64,000 bases of DNA from Lachnospiraceae bacterium G11 (GCA_900103495.1 FMWZ01000004.1:62001-126000); one strand, 5' to 3'. Numbered from the stretch's first letter, positions 24,551 to 35,227 are shown. A program made the numbers and translations. Notes: generated by a model not told the origin, from the letters alone.

Positions 24551-26516
24551 TGAAACTAAAATCCTTCGAATGAAGGAACTGGTTGATTTGTTAAACAGGG
24601 CTTCCAAGGCATACTACGCTGAAGACAGAGAGATTATGAGCAACAGAGAGTATGATGAACTCTATGATGAGCTTGTAAGCCTTGAGGGTGAACTGGGAAC
24701 CACCCTGTCCAATTCACCGACCGTAAATGTGGGTTATGAGGCAGTTGATGAACTTCCCAAGGAGCGTCACGCCACTCCCATGTTATCTCTTGCCAAAACC
24801 AAGGAGAGAGAAGAACTTGTAAGCTGGCTCGGGGATAACAAAGCCATTTTAAGCTGGAAGCTTGACGGATTGACTGTCGTTCTTACTTATACCGATGGTA
24901 AACTTGCAAAGGCAGTTACCAGAGGAAACGGTGAGATAGGAGAGGTAATCACCCCCAACGCCAGACAGTTTACCAATATTCCTTTAAGTATTCCTTTTAA
25001 AGGTGAATTGGTTTTGAGAGGAGAAGCGGTAATAAGCTATTCCGATTTTGAGAAGATTAATTCAAAGATAAGTGTTGAGGATAAATATAAGAATCCCAGG
25101 AACCTTTGCAGCGGTTCTGTAAGACAGTTGGACAGCAGGATAACTGCTGAACGTCATGTGAGATTTATCGGTTTTTCCTATGTTTCAGCCACGGAAAACG
25201 GAACTCCCGTTGACATTCACAACTCAAAGGAAGAGGGCTTTAAATTCCTTGAGAAACAGGGCTTTGAAACTGTGGAAAGAGTGTTTGTGACAAAGGACAA
25301 TATCCTGTCTGAAATCGAGGAATATGCCCGCAAAATCGAGACATATGACATTCCATCCGATGGGCTTGTTTTGACATATGACGATCTGGCTTATTCGGCA
25401 TCCCTTGGAAGAACTGCCAAGACTCCCAGAGATTCCATTGCATTTAAGTGGGCTGACGAGTTAAGGGAAACCACTCTCAAGGAAATTGAGTGGAGTGCCA
25501 GCAGAACGGGTCTTATTAATCCGGTTGCCATATTTGAACCTGTTGAGCTCGAGGGAACAACCGTAAGCAGAGCCAGCGTTCATAACATAAGCATACTTAA
25601 GGGATTAAAGCTGGGAATCGGAGATCGTATTACGGTTTATAAAGCCAATATGATTATTCCGCAGATCAATGAGAACCTTACCTGCTCAGATTCCGTGGTT
25701 ATTCCTTCAAGATGCCCTGTCTGCGGCGGTCCCACAAGAATAAGCAAAGATACGGATGTGCAGTCTCTTTACTGCGATAATCCCACATGTCCCGCAAAGC
25801 AGGTGAAGTCATTTACTTTGTTTGTAAGCAGGGATGCCCTTAACATGGAGGGCTTAAGCGAGAGTACTCTTGAGAAGTTCATAGATATGGGCTTTATCAA
25901 GAACTATAGAGATATGTTTCATCTTGATAAGTACGAGGAGGCCATTATCGGAATGGAGGGCTTTGGAGAAAAGTCCTATGCCAATATAATAGCCTCTGTG
26001 GATGCGTCAAGAAATACTACCCTTGCAAGACTTCTTTATGGACTTGGAATTGAGAATATTGGTGTGGCAAATGCCAAGATGATTGCAGCTCATTTTGACT
26101 ATGATTTTGACCTTATAAGAAGGGCTTCGTTGGAGGAATTGAGCGCCATTGAAGGCGTAGGCGATGTAATAGCAAGAAGCATCAGGACTTATTTCGATGA
26201 TGAGAAGAATAAGGAAGCGCTGGAGGCGCTTTTACCTGAATTAAATCTTGTTAAGCCTGAGAAGAGCGCGGATTCAGACAAGCTTAAGGGACTTACATTT
26301 GTTATCACAGGCTCTTTAAATGGGTATGAGAACAGGGATGAATTAAAGAATAAGATAGAAGAAATGGGCGGAAAGGTTGCAGGCAGTGTTTCGAAGAACA
26401 CAGAATGCCTTATAAACAATGACGCCACTTCAAATTCTTCAAAGAATAAGAAGGCCAAGGAACTGGGGGTAAAGATACTTACCGAAGAAGAGTTTGAAGA
26501 AGAGTATTTTTCCTGA
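24543..26516 (+). CDS. ligA: NAD-dependent DNA ligase LigA (divergent)
   Basis: 657 aa, slightly short for LigA (about 670). It seals nicks using NAD+. The adenylation lysine lies in SWKLDGLTV (KxDG). The OB fold, a four-cysteine zinc finger (CPVC...C...C in PTCPAK), helix-hairpin-helix repeats and a C-terminal BRCT domain (LKGLTFVITGSLNGYENRD) follow. Several usually invariant blocks differ: RGNG instead of RGDG, GEVIT instead of GEDVT, FKWA instead of YKFP, and SRTG instead of GRTG. It may be a second, specialised ligase paralogue. It overlaps rluF. Confidence 0.9.
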   Translation: MSDETKILRMKELVDLLNRASKAYYAEDREIMSNREYDELYDELVSLEGELGTTLSNSPTVNVGYEAVDELPKERHATPMLSLAKTKEREELVSWLGDNKAILSWKLDGLTVVLTYTDGKLAKAVTRGNGEIGEVITPNARQFTNIPLSIPFKGELVLRGEAVISYSDFEKINSKISVEDKYKNPRNLCSGSVRQLDSRITAERHVRFIGFSYVSATENGTPVDIHNSKEEGFKFLEKQGFETVERVFVTKDNILSEIEEYARKIETYDIPSDGLVLTYDDLAYSASLGRTAKTPRDSIAFKWADELRETTLKEIEWSASRTGLINPVAIFEPVELEGTTVSRASVHNISILKGLKLGIGDRITVYKANMIIPQINENLTCSDSVVIPSRCPVCGGPTRISKDTDVQSLYCDNPTCPAKQVKSFTLFVSRDALNMEGLSESTLEKFIDMGFIKNYRDMFHLDKYEEAIIGMEGFGEKSYANIIASVDASRNTTLARLLYGLGIENIGVANAKMIAAHFDYDFDLIRRASLEELSAIEGVGDVIARSIRTYFDDEKNKEALEALLPELNLVKPEKSADSDKLKGLTFVITGSLNGYENRDELKNKIEEMGGKVAGSVSKNTECLINNDATSNSSKNKKAKELGVKILTEEEFEEEYFS

Positions 26517-26580
26517 TTCTGTTTGAATGATTTGTGATAAACTATATAAATAATATTTTAAAAGGAGTGTAATTGTAACA

Positions 26581-27501
26581 ATGCCAATTAAGATTCAAAG
26601 CGATTTACCTGCAAAAGAAATTCTGGAAAATGAGAACATTTTCGTAATGGATGAAGGCAGAGCCATGCACCAGGACGTACGTCCCCTGGATATCTGCATT
26701 CTTAATCTCATGCCTATCAAGCAGGATACTGAACTTCAGCTCTTAAGGGCGTTGTCCAACACACCGCTTCAGGTTGACGTGACTTTTATGAAGATTTCGA
26801 GTCACGTTTCACAGAATACAGCAGCCAACCATATTAATAAGTTTTATGAAGACTTTGATTCACTTAAATCCAGAAAGTTCGACGGAATGATTATCACAGG
26901 AGCGCCTGTTGAACAGATGGAGTTTGAAGAGGTGGATTACTGGGATGAACTCTGTGAAATAATGGAATGGACCAAGGCCCATGTAACAAGCACCTTCCAT
27001 ATTTGCTGGGGTGCCCAGGCTGCTTTGTATTATCACTATGGACTTCAGAAGGTTCTTTTGCCCGAGAAGCTGTTTGGTGTCTACAGGCATAAAGTCTATG
27101 ACAAAAAGATTCCTCTTGTAAGAGGATTTAACGATTATTTCCTGGCTCCTCACTCAAGACATACAACTGTCAGAAGAGAGGATATCCATAACTGCGAAGC
27201 TCTTACCGTACTGGCTGAATCTGAGGAGGCAGGGGTTTTCCTTTGCATGGCGGAAGACGGGAAGCAGATTTTTGTAATGGGTCATGCCGAGTATGACAGA
27301 GTTACTCTTCATAATGAATATATGAGAGATTTGGGCAAACATCTGCCCATTCATGTACCATATAATTACTATCCGAATGATGATTATAAGCAAAGACCTG
27401 AGCTGACCTGGAGAGCATCCAGCAACGGTCTTTATACCAACTGGCTGAATTACTATGTATACCAGACAACACCTTATGATGTGGAAGCTATCGGTAAATA
27501 A
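26581..27501 (+). CDS. metAA: Homoserine O-acetyltransferase (MetA family)
   Basis: 306 aa. The catalytic Cys is in [16 protein letters not shown], and the His/Glu of the triad lie in [14 protein letters not shown]. MetA enzymes acylate homoserine at the start of methionine synthesis. Position 111 decides the donor: Glu (acetyl-CoA, as in Bacillus cereus) versus Gly (succinyl-CoA, as in E. coli). Here the segment GAPVEQMEF places Glu exactly at 111, so acetyl transfer is predicted. AAAGGAGTG precedes the ATG. No S-box or T-box is visible in the 64-bp upstream gap. Confidence 0.93.
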   Translation: MPIKIQSDLPAKEILENENIFVMDEGRAMHQDVRPLDICILNLMPIKQDTELQLLRALSNTPLQVDVTFMKISSHVSQNTAANHINKFYEDFDSLKSRKFDGMIITGAPVEQMEFEEVDYWDELCEIMEWTKAHVTSTFHICWGAQAALYYHYGLQKVLLPEKLFGVYRHKVYDKKIPLVRGFNDYFLAPHSRHTTVRREDIHNCEALTVLAESEEAGVFLCMAEDGKQIFVMGHAEYDRVTLHNEYMRDLGKHLPIHVPYNYYPNDDYKQRPELTWRASSNGLYTNWLNYYVYQTTPYDVEAIGK

Positions 27502-27517
27502 TTCCCGGGCATAATAT

Positions 27518-27958
27518 ATGAAGGTTGATATTCAAAGAATTGAGGATGGGGAAGAGAGCGTAGTTTTACGATACAAAGAGCTGACCCCCAAGATAAATCG
27601 AATAATCGGAATTCTTAAGGATGAAGAGGACAAGCTCTGGGGGCGAAACGATGCAGGAAGCGTCAGCGTGAGTCTTGAGGCCATATACTATGTGGAGTCA
27701 GTGGATGATAAGATTTTCGCTTATACCAAAGAGGATGTTATAAGGCTTGAAGGCTCTCTTAATTCCTTCATCAGCGAAGTGCGTGGTGACACCTTCTTTA
27801 GATGCAGCAAGTCAATGATTATCAATGTCAACAAGGTATCAGCTCTTAAGAGCCTTTCCTCCAACAGGATAGATGCCACAATGGAAAACGGGGAGCATAT
27901 TATGATTTCCAGAAGATATGCTTCGGATTTCAGAAGACTGTTAAGGGGGTACAAGTAA
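27518..27958 (+). CDS. LytTR-domain DNA-binding regulator
   Basis: 146 aa with no receiver domain. The C-terminal 100 residues are a LytTR domain (LEAIYYVESVDDKIFAYT, FFRCSKSMIINVNKVSAL, GEHIMISRRYASDFRRLL). Stand-alone LytTR proteins are typically encoded with a membrane partner of the DUF3021 or LytTR-inhibitor type. That is so here: the DUF3021 gene starts one base after its stop. The pair probably senses a membrane or cell-surface cue and may control the ABC-2 exporter behind it. No clear ribosome site precedes the ATG. Confidence 0.92.
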   Translation: MKVDIQRIEDGEESVVLRYKELTPKINRIIGILKDEEDKLWGRNDAGSVSVSLEAIYYVESVDDKIFAYTKEDVIRLEGSLNSFISEVRGDTFFRCSKSMIINVNKVSALKSLSSNRIDATMENGEHIMISRRYASDFRRLLRGYK

Positions 27959-27959
27959 T

Positions 27960-28427
27960 ATGAAGGAGAAGAAAAAGATTTCCGTCTGGGAAGCTTACCT
28001 GACCAAGGAAATAGGAATCGAGTTTAAGGCTTGTCTGTATTTCTTCGCAATTCTTTTTCTGTACTGCGTGTTCAGAATAATAGAGGGAGACTACAGTGCT
28101 CAGATTCTTCATTTGGCTGAAATGATTTTCACCTGTTATATTATCGGGTACATTCAGGTTTACTGTTTCGGAAACTTTGATGAGGCAGAGAAACTAAAGG
28201 GTAAAGAGATTACCGGTATGATTGTTTGTACGGCAATATATTGCGTTGTTTCATACTTTGGCGGATGGTTCTACAAGAATCTCATATATACGCTTATCTT
28301 TGTGGCGTACCTGCTTCTGACATATGTTTGTGTTTTCTTTATTTATAAATCAAAGCGACAGATTGACGATAAGATTCTTAATGATGAGCTGAGATTATTC
28401 CAGGCAGAGCATAAGAAAAGTGAATGA
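27960..28427 (+). CDS. DUF3021 family membrane protein
   Basis: A 155-aa protein with four predicted membrane helices (about 22-42, 50-70, 85-105, 110-130) and charged termini. DUF3021 proteins accompany LytTR regulators across Firmicutes and are presumed to hold or release them at the membrane; this is inference from gene neighbourhood. It is translationally close to the LytTR gene. A terminator follows. Confidence 0.85.
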   Translation: MKEKKKISVWEAYLTKEIGIEFKACLYFFAILFLYCVFRIIEGDYSAQILHLAEMIFTCYIIGYIQVYCFGNFDEAEKLKGKEITGMIVCTAIYCVVSYFGGWFYKNLIYTLIFVAYLLLTYVCVFFIYKSKRQIDDKILNDELRLFQAEHKKSE

Positions 28428-28449
28428 TAAAGGCAAATAAGTGCACCTT

Positions 28450-28477
28450 ACGGGAACATGTATTGTTCCCGTTTTTT
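28450..28477 (+). terminator. Terminator of the LytTR-DUF3021 pair
   Basis: ACGGGAACA (28450-28458) pairs with TGTTCCCGT (28464-28472) around TGTAT and is followed by a T tract. Confidence 0.92.
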
Positions 28478-28521
28478 ATTTCTGTTATAGATGAATTACA
28501 GGATATGAAAGGAGCACTTAT

Positions 28522-29205
28522 ATGAATAATGTAATCGAGATAAGTCATCTTACCAAAAGTTACGGAAAGAATCGGGGAGTTATAGATGTTTCCCTTAAGG
28601 TAGAAGAGGGTGACATATTTGGATTCATCGGTCCTAACGGCGCCGGCAAATCCACCACCATTCGTTCCATGCTGGGATTCCTTAAATTTAAGGAAGGTTC
28701 CATAAAGATTCTTGGAATGGACAGTGTCAAAGACAGAGAGAAAATCTTAAGGGAAGTGGGATACATGCCGTCGGAAGCGTGGTTCTACAATACCATGAAG
28801 GTTTCTGAGGTAATAAAGTATGCTGCTGATGTAAGAGGAATAGACTGCAGCAGAGAAGCGGAAATGCTCTGTGAGAGATTAAAGGTTGATAAGAATAAAA
28901 GAATAAAGGAGCTGTCCCTTGGAAACAGAAAGAAGGTCAGCATAGTATGTGCAATGCAGCATAAGCCCAAACTCTTTATTTTTGATGAACCAACCGGCGG
29001 CTTGGATCCTTTAATGCAGCGAACCTTTTTCGAACTCATAGAAGAGTATGTAAGTAAGGGAACCACATGCCTGCTTTCCACTCATGTTTTGAGTGAAGTT
29101 AACAAGTATTGCAGGAACGCAGCCATAATGCGAGAGGGACGACTTACAATGCTGGAATCCTCTCAGATAGACGACGATACATTTTTGAAGTTCTATGAAG
29201 ACTGA
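28522..29205 (+). CDS. ABC-2 type exporter, ATP-binding subunit
   Basis: A 227-aa single ABC ATPase. Walker A is GPNGAGKST (about 39-47), the signature is LSLGNRKKVSIV (an LSxGxRKK variant common in ABC-2 drug, bacteriocin or lantibiotic exporters), and Walker B is LFIFDEPTGGLDPL. It is shorter than the roughly 300-residue members, ending soon after the core. Its partner permease starts 14 bp downstream. Substrate unknown; the LytTR pair upstream hints at envelope or peptide export. Confidence 0.92.
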   Translation: MNNVIEISHLTKSYGKNRGVIDVSLKVEEGDIFGFIGPNGAGKSTTIRSMLGFLKFKEGSIKILGMDSVKDREKILREVGYMPSEAWFYNTMKVSEVIKYAADVRGIDCSREAEMLCERLKVDKNKRIKELSLGNRKKVSIVCAMQHKPKLFIFDEPTGGLDPLMQRTFFELIEEYVSKGTTCLLSTHVLSEVNKYCRNAAIMREGRLTMLESSQIDDDTFLKFYED

Positions 29206-29219
29206 GGGAGGGTGAGAGA

Positions 29220-30011
29220 ATGAAATCAATTTTTGTAAGAGAAATCAGATTGAATTTAAAGACTGTTATTATTTGGAGCCTCTCTGTGGGATTAATCGGA
29301 TTGGCCTGTATACTGCTGTATCAGAACATGCAGGGAGACATAGAGGAGATGGCTGACGCTTTTTCCAACATGGGAGCCTTCTCTGATGCCTTCGGAATGA
29401 GCACCTTAAGCATAGCAACTTTAGGCGGATACTTTGCAACTGAAGTGGGAACCGTTCATGGCCTTGGTGGTGGAATGTTTGCAGCCATTATAGCCATAGG
29501 AATCCTCTCGAAAGAAGAAGAGGGACACAGCGGGGAATTCCTTTTATCCCTGCCTGTATCAAGAACAAAGGTGGTTATGGCAAAGGGGCTTAGCGTAGTT
29601 TTGAGCATAGTGTTTTTCACTGTTGTATGTGCTTTGTTCTACATGGCAGGATTTAAGGCTTTAAACGAAGAAATTCCCATGAAAGAATTTATGACCTTCA
29701 TGGGAATGAATCTTCTTATGAATATTGAAGTCGCAGCCGTATGCTTTGGGATATCAGCCATTTCAGGAAAGAACAAAATGGGCATGGGCCTTGGACTTGC
29801 TTTAATATTCTATGTATATGATTTGATTGGAAGAGTGGTACCGGATTTAAAGGATTCACTTTTCATCGGACCTTACTCTTATGCCAATGCAAGCACCATT
29901 TTCTCAGGTAAGGAAACGGATGCTGCTGCAGTGACAGTGGCTGTAATTATTACAATCGCAGCTGTAATTTCGGCCTTCGTTATATATGACAAGAGAGATC
30001 TTGCAAGTTAA
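29220..30011 (+). CDS. ABC-2 type exporter, permease subunit
   Basis: 263 aa with six predicted membrane helices. It begins with a short cytoplasmic segment and a helix (about 15-33), then a cluster of helices after GILSKEEEGHSGEFLLSLPVSRTKV. That coupling-helix motif is typical of ABC-2 family transport permeases. Its stop codon is directly adjacent to the stop of the convergent histidine phosphatase gene, leaving no room for a separate terminator. Confidence 0.9.
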   Translation: MKSIFVREIRLNLKTVIIWSLSVGLIGLACILLYQNMQGDIEEMADAFSNMGAFSDAFGMSTLSIATLGGYFATEVGTVHGLGGGMFAAIIAIGILSKEEEGHSGEFLLSLPVSRTKVVMAKGLSVVLSIVFFTVVCALFYMAGFKALNEEIPMKEFMTFMGMNLLMNIEVAAVCFGISAISGKNKMGMGLGLALIFYVYDLIGRVVPDLKDSLFIGPYSYANASTIFSGKETDAAAVTVAVIITIAAVISAFVIYDKRDLAS

Positions 30012-30677
30012 TTAAACCAAAGAACCCAAATGGTCATAACTGTTGAGGAAAACGGCTTTGGCTATGGAATAGTCAACCGATTCATCAATGTAAATCTTCA
30101 TTATGCCGGTCATTTCGATGTGAAAGTGTGCGGCATACTGCCAGAAAGGAATGTTTAAAAGATGGGCTATAAGAGCAGAGGACAAACCGCCGTGACAGAA
30201 AATGGCAATGGTTTTGTTCTTTGCTTCTTTGGTTACCACGTAGCCCTGGCCTTCTCTTATGAGACCGTGCTCAGCCATAAATTCTTCGAAGCACTTTTCG
30301 CGTCTTTCAACGTCTCCGATTATTCTGTCGTTCTTTATTTCGGGATCATCCTTCCAGGATTCACCTGAAGGATATGAGCGTCTGGTCTTTAAGAATTCAT
30401 CCGTAAGTGCCCAGGGGCTTTCGGTTGAATATGCGTTTCCGGACAAATCGCCCCATTCAAGCTCCTTCATCCATTCTTTGGTTACAGGTTTAATGTCAAA
30501 ATACTTCATGCAGGTCTGGCCGGTCTGGGTGGCTCTTCCCTGAGGAGAGAAGTATACCTCATCCAGCTTTAAATTTTTGACTCTTTCGGCCAAAAGCTCA
30601 GCCTGCTTTACCCCTTTTTCTGTAAGACAGTCGTCTTCGTAATTCGGATCACCGTGTCTTATAAAATAAATGACCAT
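30012..30677 (-). CDS. Histidine phosphatase family protein
   Basis: A 221-aa cytosolic phosphatase of the phosphoglycerate-mutase superfamily. The catalytic motif is IRHGDP (R7-H8-G9), with partner residues in SPQGRATQTGQTC, a Glu in MKELEWGD and the second catalytic His in IFCHGGLS. Substrates range from phosphosugars to nucleotides, so function stays open. It lies 31 bp downstream of purA on the same strand and is probably in the same transcript. Confidence 0.9.
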   Translation of the reverse strand: MVIYFIRHGDPNYEDDCLTEKGVKQAELLAERVKNLKLDEVYFSPQGRATQTGQTCMKYFDIKPVTKEWMKELEWGDLSGNAYSTESPWALTDEFLKTRRSYPSGESWKDDPEIKNDRIIGDVERREKCFEEFMAEHGLIREGQGYVVTKEAKNKTIAIFCHGGLSSALIAHLLNIPFWQYAAHFHIEMTGIMKIYIDESVDYSIAKAVFLNSYDHLGSLV

Positions 30678-30708
30678 TTTTAATTTGAAACCCCTTTACA
30701 TTAATATT

Positions 30709-31983
30709 TTATCTTATGATAATTGCGTCCCTCTCGGCACCGACTGAAACGTAGGTTACAGGACAGTTGACTTCCTTTTCGATGAAGTTGATGTAATCCT
30801 TGGCTTCCTTCGGAAGATCATCCCACTTTGTAATCTTTGAGATGTCACATTTCCATCCGTCAAAGTATCTGATAACGGGCTTGGCATCATCAAGTGCTGC
30901 AGGGAAGGGGAAATCATCGGTTTCTTTGCCGCTTACTTCATACTTCACACAAACAGGAATCTTATCCATGTAGCTTAACACATCCAGTTTGGTGATTGCA
31001 ATGCCTGTTGCAGCCTGAACTTCTATACCGTAACGGGTTGCAACTATATCAAGTGCGCCGACTCTTCTGGGACGTCCTGTCTTGGCTCCGTACTCAGCAC
31101 CTTCTTCTCTTAACTTGTCAGCTTCGGGACCAAACATCTCTGATACGAAGGGACCTTCGCCGACGCAGGTGGAATATGCCTTTACAACACCGAGAACCTC
31201 ATCAATTTTTACTCCGGGGAAGCCTGAGCCGATGGGAGCGTAAGCTGCGGAAGTGTTTGAGGATGTGGTGTAAGGGTGAATTCCGTAATCCAAATCTCTC
31301 AAGGAACCAAGCTGTGCCTCAAAGAGAATCTTCTTTCCGGCTTTTGATGCGTTCTTTAAGAATGAGCCGGTGTCGCATACAAAAGGTTTAATCTTTTCGC
31401 AGTAATCTTTAACCCATGCATCAAGCATTTCCTCTGTGTAAGGTTTTGCGTCATATACTTTGGTGAGGATAAGATTCTTCCACTCCATTAAGTCCTTAAG
31501 GTGCTCCTTAAGTCTCTCGGGATAGAAGAGCTCACCTGCAAGAATTGTTTTCTTCTGATATTTATCTGAATAAAAAGGTGCGATTCCCTGCTTGGTAGAA
31601 CCAAACTTTTTATCCTTAAGTCTCATTTCCTCAAGCTCGTCCAGATCTCTGTGCCAGGGCATGAGAAGAGAAGCACGATCACTGATTTTAAGGTTATCGG
31701 GGGTAATCTTTACACCCTTTTCCTCAACCTGAGCCATCTCGGTCAGCAAGTTCTGAGGATCCATGGCAACGCCATTACCCAGGATGTTTACAACTCCGTC
31801 TCTTAAGATTCCTGACGGGAGGAGATGAAGAGCAAATTTACCTTTGTCATTTATAACGGTATGGCCGGCATTTCCGCCGCCCTGATATCTTACAACGATG
31901 TCGAAGCTTTCGGTTAACAAATCCACCATACGTCCCTTGCCTTCGTCACCCCAGTTAATGCCTACTACAGCGCAGTTTTTCAT
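30709..31983 (-). CDS. purA: Adenylosuccinate synthetase PurA
   Basis: A 424-aa enzyme joining IMP and aspartate with GTP to form adenylosuccinate, the committed step to AMP. The P-loop is GDEGKG at residues 12-17, followed by GGGNAGHT (IMP/catalytic His). The C-terminal GTP/aspartate loop region is IEVQAATGIAITKLDVLSYMD. The ribosome site GGAGG is close to the ATG. Expression is probably controlled by the leader attenuator described separately. Confidence 0.96.
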   Translation of the reverse strand: MKNCAVVGINWGDEGKGRMVDLLTESFDIVVRYQGGGNAGHTVINDKGKFALHLLPSGILRDGVVNILGNGVAMDPQNLLTEMAQVEEKGVKITPDNLKISDRASLLMPWHRDLDELEEMRLKDKKFGSTKQGIAPFYSDKYQKKTILAGELFYPERLKEHLKDLMEWKNLILTKVYDAKPYTEEMLDAWVKDYCEKIKPFVCDTGSFLKNASKAGKKILFEAQLGSLRDLDYGIHPYTTSSNTSAAYAPIGSGFPGVKIDEVLGVVKAYSTCVGEGPFVSEMFGPEADKLREEGAEYGAKTGRPRRVGALDIVATRYGIEVQAATGIAITKLDVLSYMDKIPVCVKYEVSGKETDDFPFPAALDDAKPVIRYFDGWKCDISKITKWDDLPKEAKDYINFIEKEVNCPVTYVSVGAERDAIIIR

Positions 31984-32013
31984 TATTTATTATTCCTCCA
32001 TAGAATTAAAAAT

Positions 32014-32091
32014 GGCGTCAAAAGGGCAGAATTATCCCTTCTTGACACCTTTGTCCTGTTAAATAATAAAACAACCTTTCCTATTATTCAA
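32014..32091 (-). promoter_or_regulatory. purA promoter and terminator/antiterminator leader
   Basis: Reading the minus strand: TTGAAT (32091-32086), a 17-bp spacer and TATTAT (32068-32063). The 17 bases TATTTAACAGGACAAAG (32065-32049) cover the -10 and the start site, and also occur before gdhA. A small hairpin GAC-AAAGGT-GTC (32055-32044) has a hexaloop with A at position 1 and G at position 4. Its 3' arm is also part of the 5' arm of a strong terminator hairpin (32049-32036 with 32026-32014) followed by T residues. The two folds exclude each other, as in ANTAR-controlled antitermination. Confidence 0.7.
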
Positions 32092-32214
32092 GGGATTTTT
32101 GAAGCGTGAGAAAATTATATATTTTTTTAAATAAATATTTCATAATTCTGACAATAATGGTAAAATGATTGTGTATAGCGTTTGGCTTAATCGGCACATA
32201 AAGGAGGAAATAGC

Positions 32215-33690
32215 ATGGAAGATAACAATTTACATAACCATTTACTGATGAAGACACAGAAACTGATTTTCTTTGGACATCTTGTAACGGCTGTTTTTGT
32301 CGTTGTGGGCTTGATGTCACAGATGGCTTTCAGTACCATGCCGGCTTATTACAGCCTTTTGCCACTGTTTGCAAATGTTATTGTTGCCATAGTGGGAGCG
32401 GTTTGCTACTTCAAATTCCGAGGAACATATACATATTCCCGTATTGTTATTTTTGCTTTCCTCGTTGTCTACGCACTTATGCTTTTCTTCTCAGAGAGTA
32501 ACACAACTTATCCTTATATTATTCCGTTAATGATCGGCGTAGTCATGACACTGGATATCAAGACGGTAAAGATTACAGCTTATTCCTTCCTGGCAATAAA
32601 TATAATCAAGATTCTTATGATGATTACATCAAATGATATTACAGAGGTTGCGGAGTACGTTATGATTTCCGCCATCGTATCCATACTTACAACGATTTGT
32701 CTTGTGAGGGGTGTTATAATTCTTACCACCTTCGTCACTGAGTCAGTTGATAATGCAACTGAGGGATTCAGAAAGAACGAAGAGGTTGCTGAGAGAATAA
32801 GAAGTGTTGCAGGTAACGTTAAGGATAAGATGGGTTATGTGACAGAGTCCATTGACAAGATTCTTACAGCCACGGACGGAATGAATAATTCTCTCAGAGG
32901 CATTTCAAACGGTATTTCAGACAATGCCAATGCCATTATGGGACAGACCGAGCAAACTTCTTCCATCGCTCAGATTATAGATGATACAAATGAAAAGACC
33001 AGAAGCCTCACTGAGGTAACCACCAGCGCAAGTGACAGCGTAAACGCCGGAACCGAAGCCATGAGTGATTTGGAGAAGCAGGTTAAGCAGGCAATGGAAT
33101 CAGGTCAGTTAATGAAGACTTCCGCAGAGAATCTGAAGGAACGTTCGGAATCAGTACGAGAGATTACAAATATGATTCTTAACATTTCTTCCCAGACCAA
33201 CCTTCTTGCGCTCAATGCTTCCATCGAGGCAGCCCGTGCCGGTGAAGCAGGAAGAGGTTTTGCAGTTGTTGCAGACGAAATCAGACAGTTGGCAGAGCAG
33301 ACCAAATCGGCTACTGAACAGATTACCAATATCCTTGATAAACTTGCAGAGGATGCAAACGATGTAGTTTATAAGGTTGATGAGAGTGTAGCAATATCCA
33401 ATTCCGAGAAGGAACTTGCGGATACAGCTTCAGAGCGCTTCGCAGAGATTAAAGAGAACGTTGACAACCTTCTTGCCGGAACCAAAGAGATGTCCGGCCT
33501 GATGAAAGATCTGGTTGAAGCCAATAAAGTTATCGTTGATTCTGTCACAACTCTTTCTGCAGGAAGTGAAGAAATCGCAGCCAGCACGCAGCAGGTTTCA
33601 AACGCAAGTGAAGAGAATGTTCAGATGGTTAGAAAGTTCTCTGAGATTATGGAAGAGATCAGTTCTTCACTTGAACAATTAGAGAGTTAA
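32215..33690 (+). CDS. Methyl-accepting chemotaxis protein
   Basis: A 491-aa chemoreceptor. Residues 1-175 contain about six membrane helices with hardly any periplasmic sensor, so it may sense a membrane or internal signal. No HAMP domain is evident. The cytoplasmic coiled coil carries the conserved hairpin tip region starting near residue 323 ([20 protein letters not shown], then [17 protein letters not shown]). There is no C-terminal CheR-binding pentapeptide. A weak SigD-like promoter (TAAA at 32132-32135, 14 bp, GACAATAA at 32150-32157) lies upstream. AAGGAGG precedes the ATG. Confidence 0.93.
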   Translation: MEDNNLHNHLLMKTQKLIFFGHLVTAVFVVVGLMSQMAFSTMPAYYSLLPLFANVIVAIVGAVCYFKFRGTYTYSRIVIFAFLVVYALMLFFSESNTTYPYIIPLMIGVVMTLDIKTVKITAYSFLAINIIKILMMITSNDITEVAEYVMISAIVSILTTICLVRGVIILTTFVTESVDNATEGFRKNEEVAERIRSVAGNVKDKMGYVTESIDKILTATDGMNNSLRGISNGISDNANAIMGQTEQTSSIAQIIDDTNEKTRSLTEVTTSASDSVNAGTEAMSDLEKQVKQAMESGQLMKTSAENLKERSESVREITNMILNISSQTNLLALNASIEAARAGEAGRGFAVVADEIRQLAEQTKSATEQITNILDKLAEDANDVVYKVDESVAISNSEKELADTASERFAEIKENVDNLLAGTKEMSGLMKDLVEANKVIVDSVTTLSAGSEEIAASTQQVSNASEENVQMVRKFSEIMEEISSSLEQLES

Positions 33691-33698
33691 AAAAGTGC

Positions 33699-33790
33699 TT
33701 GCAAAATTATACAACATAGTTTAATATTTAACAGGACAAAGACGTCTTAGAGGATAGCCACAGCTATCCTTTTAGGCGTCTATTTTTTTA
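33699..33790 (+). promoter_or_regulatory. gdhA promoter and terminator/antiterminator leader
   Basis: TTGCAA (33699-33704), a 17-bp spacer and TAATAT (33722-33727). The shared 17-mer TATTTAACAGGACAAAG lies at 33725-33741. A 5-bp hairpin AGGAC-AAAGAC-GTCTT (33733-33748) sits at the predicted transcript start, with an A1/G4 hexaloop. Its 3' arm overlaps the 5' arm of a long terminator (33740-33747 with 33774-33781, inner stem 33751-33758 with 33763-33770) that ends in seven T residues. Forming one hairpin prevents the other. The gdhA ribosome site lies after the terminator. Confidence 0.75.
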
Positions 33791-33827
33791 CATTTATAAC
33801 TTGTAATCAGATTTTAGGAGGAATTGA

Positions 33828-35177
<1,350 letters not shown>

Positions 35178-35188
35178 AGTATAACCAC

Positions 35189-35227
35189 AAAGGCTTGAGA
35201 ACTTCGGTTTTCAAGCCTTTATTTTTT
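35189..35227 (+). terminator. Terminator of gdhA with UUCG tetraloop
   Basis: A 14-bp stem (35189-35202 with 35207-35220, one G-U pair) closes on the extra-stable TTCG loop and is followed by a six-base T run. Confidence 0.95.

Noticed and set aside
26517-26580. S-box or T-box before metA
   Set aside because: The 64-bp gap is too short and shows no terminator stem or T-box sequence.
28450-28477. Attenuator of the ABC-2 exporter
   Set aside because: It is a simple terminator at the end of the LytTR-DUF3021 pair with no competing fold.
33725-33790. gdhA leader resembling a guanidine-III or other riboswitch (AGGACAAAG-like string)
   Set aside because: The shared string begins at the predicted transcription start, leaving no room for an aptamer before the terminator. 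The pseudoknot partner is absent. The hexaloop/terminator logic explains it better.
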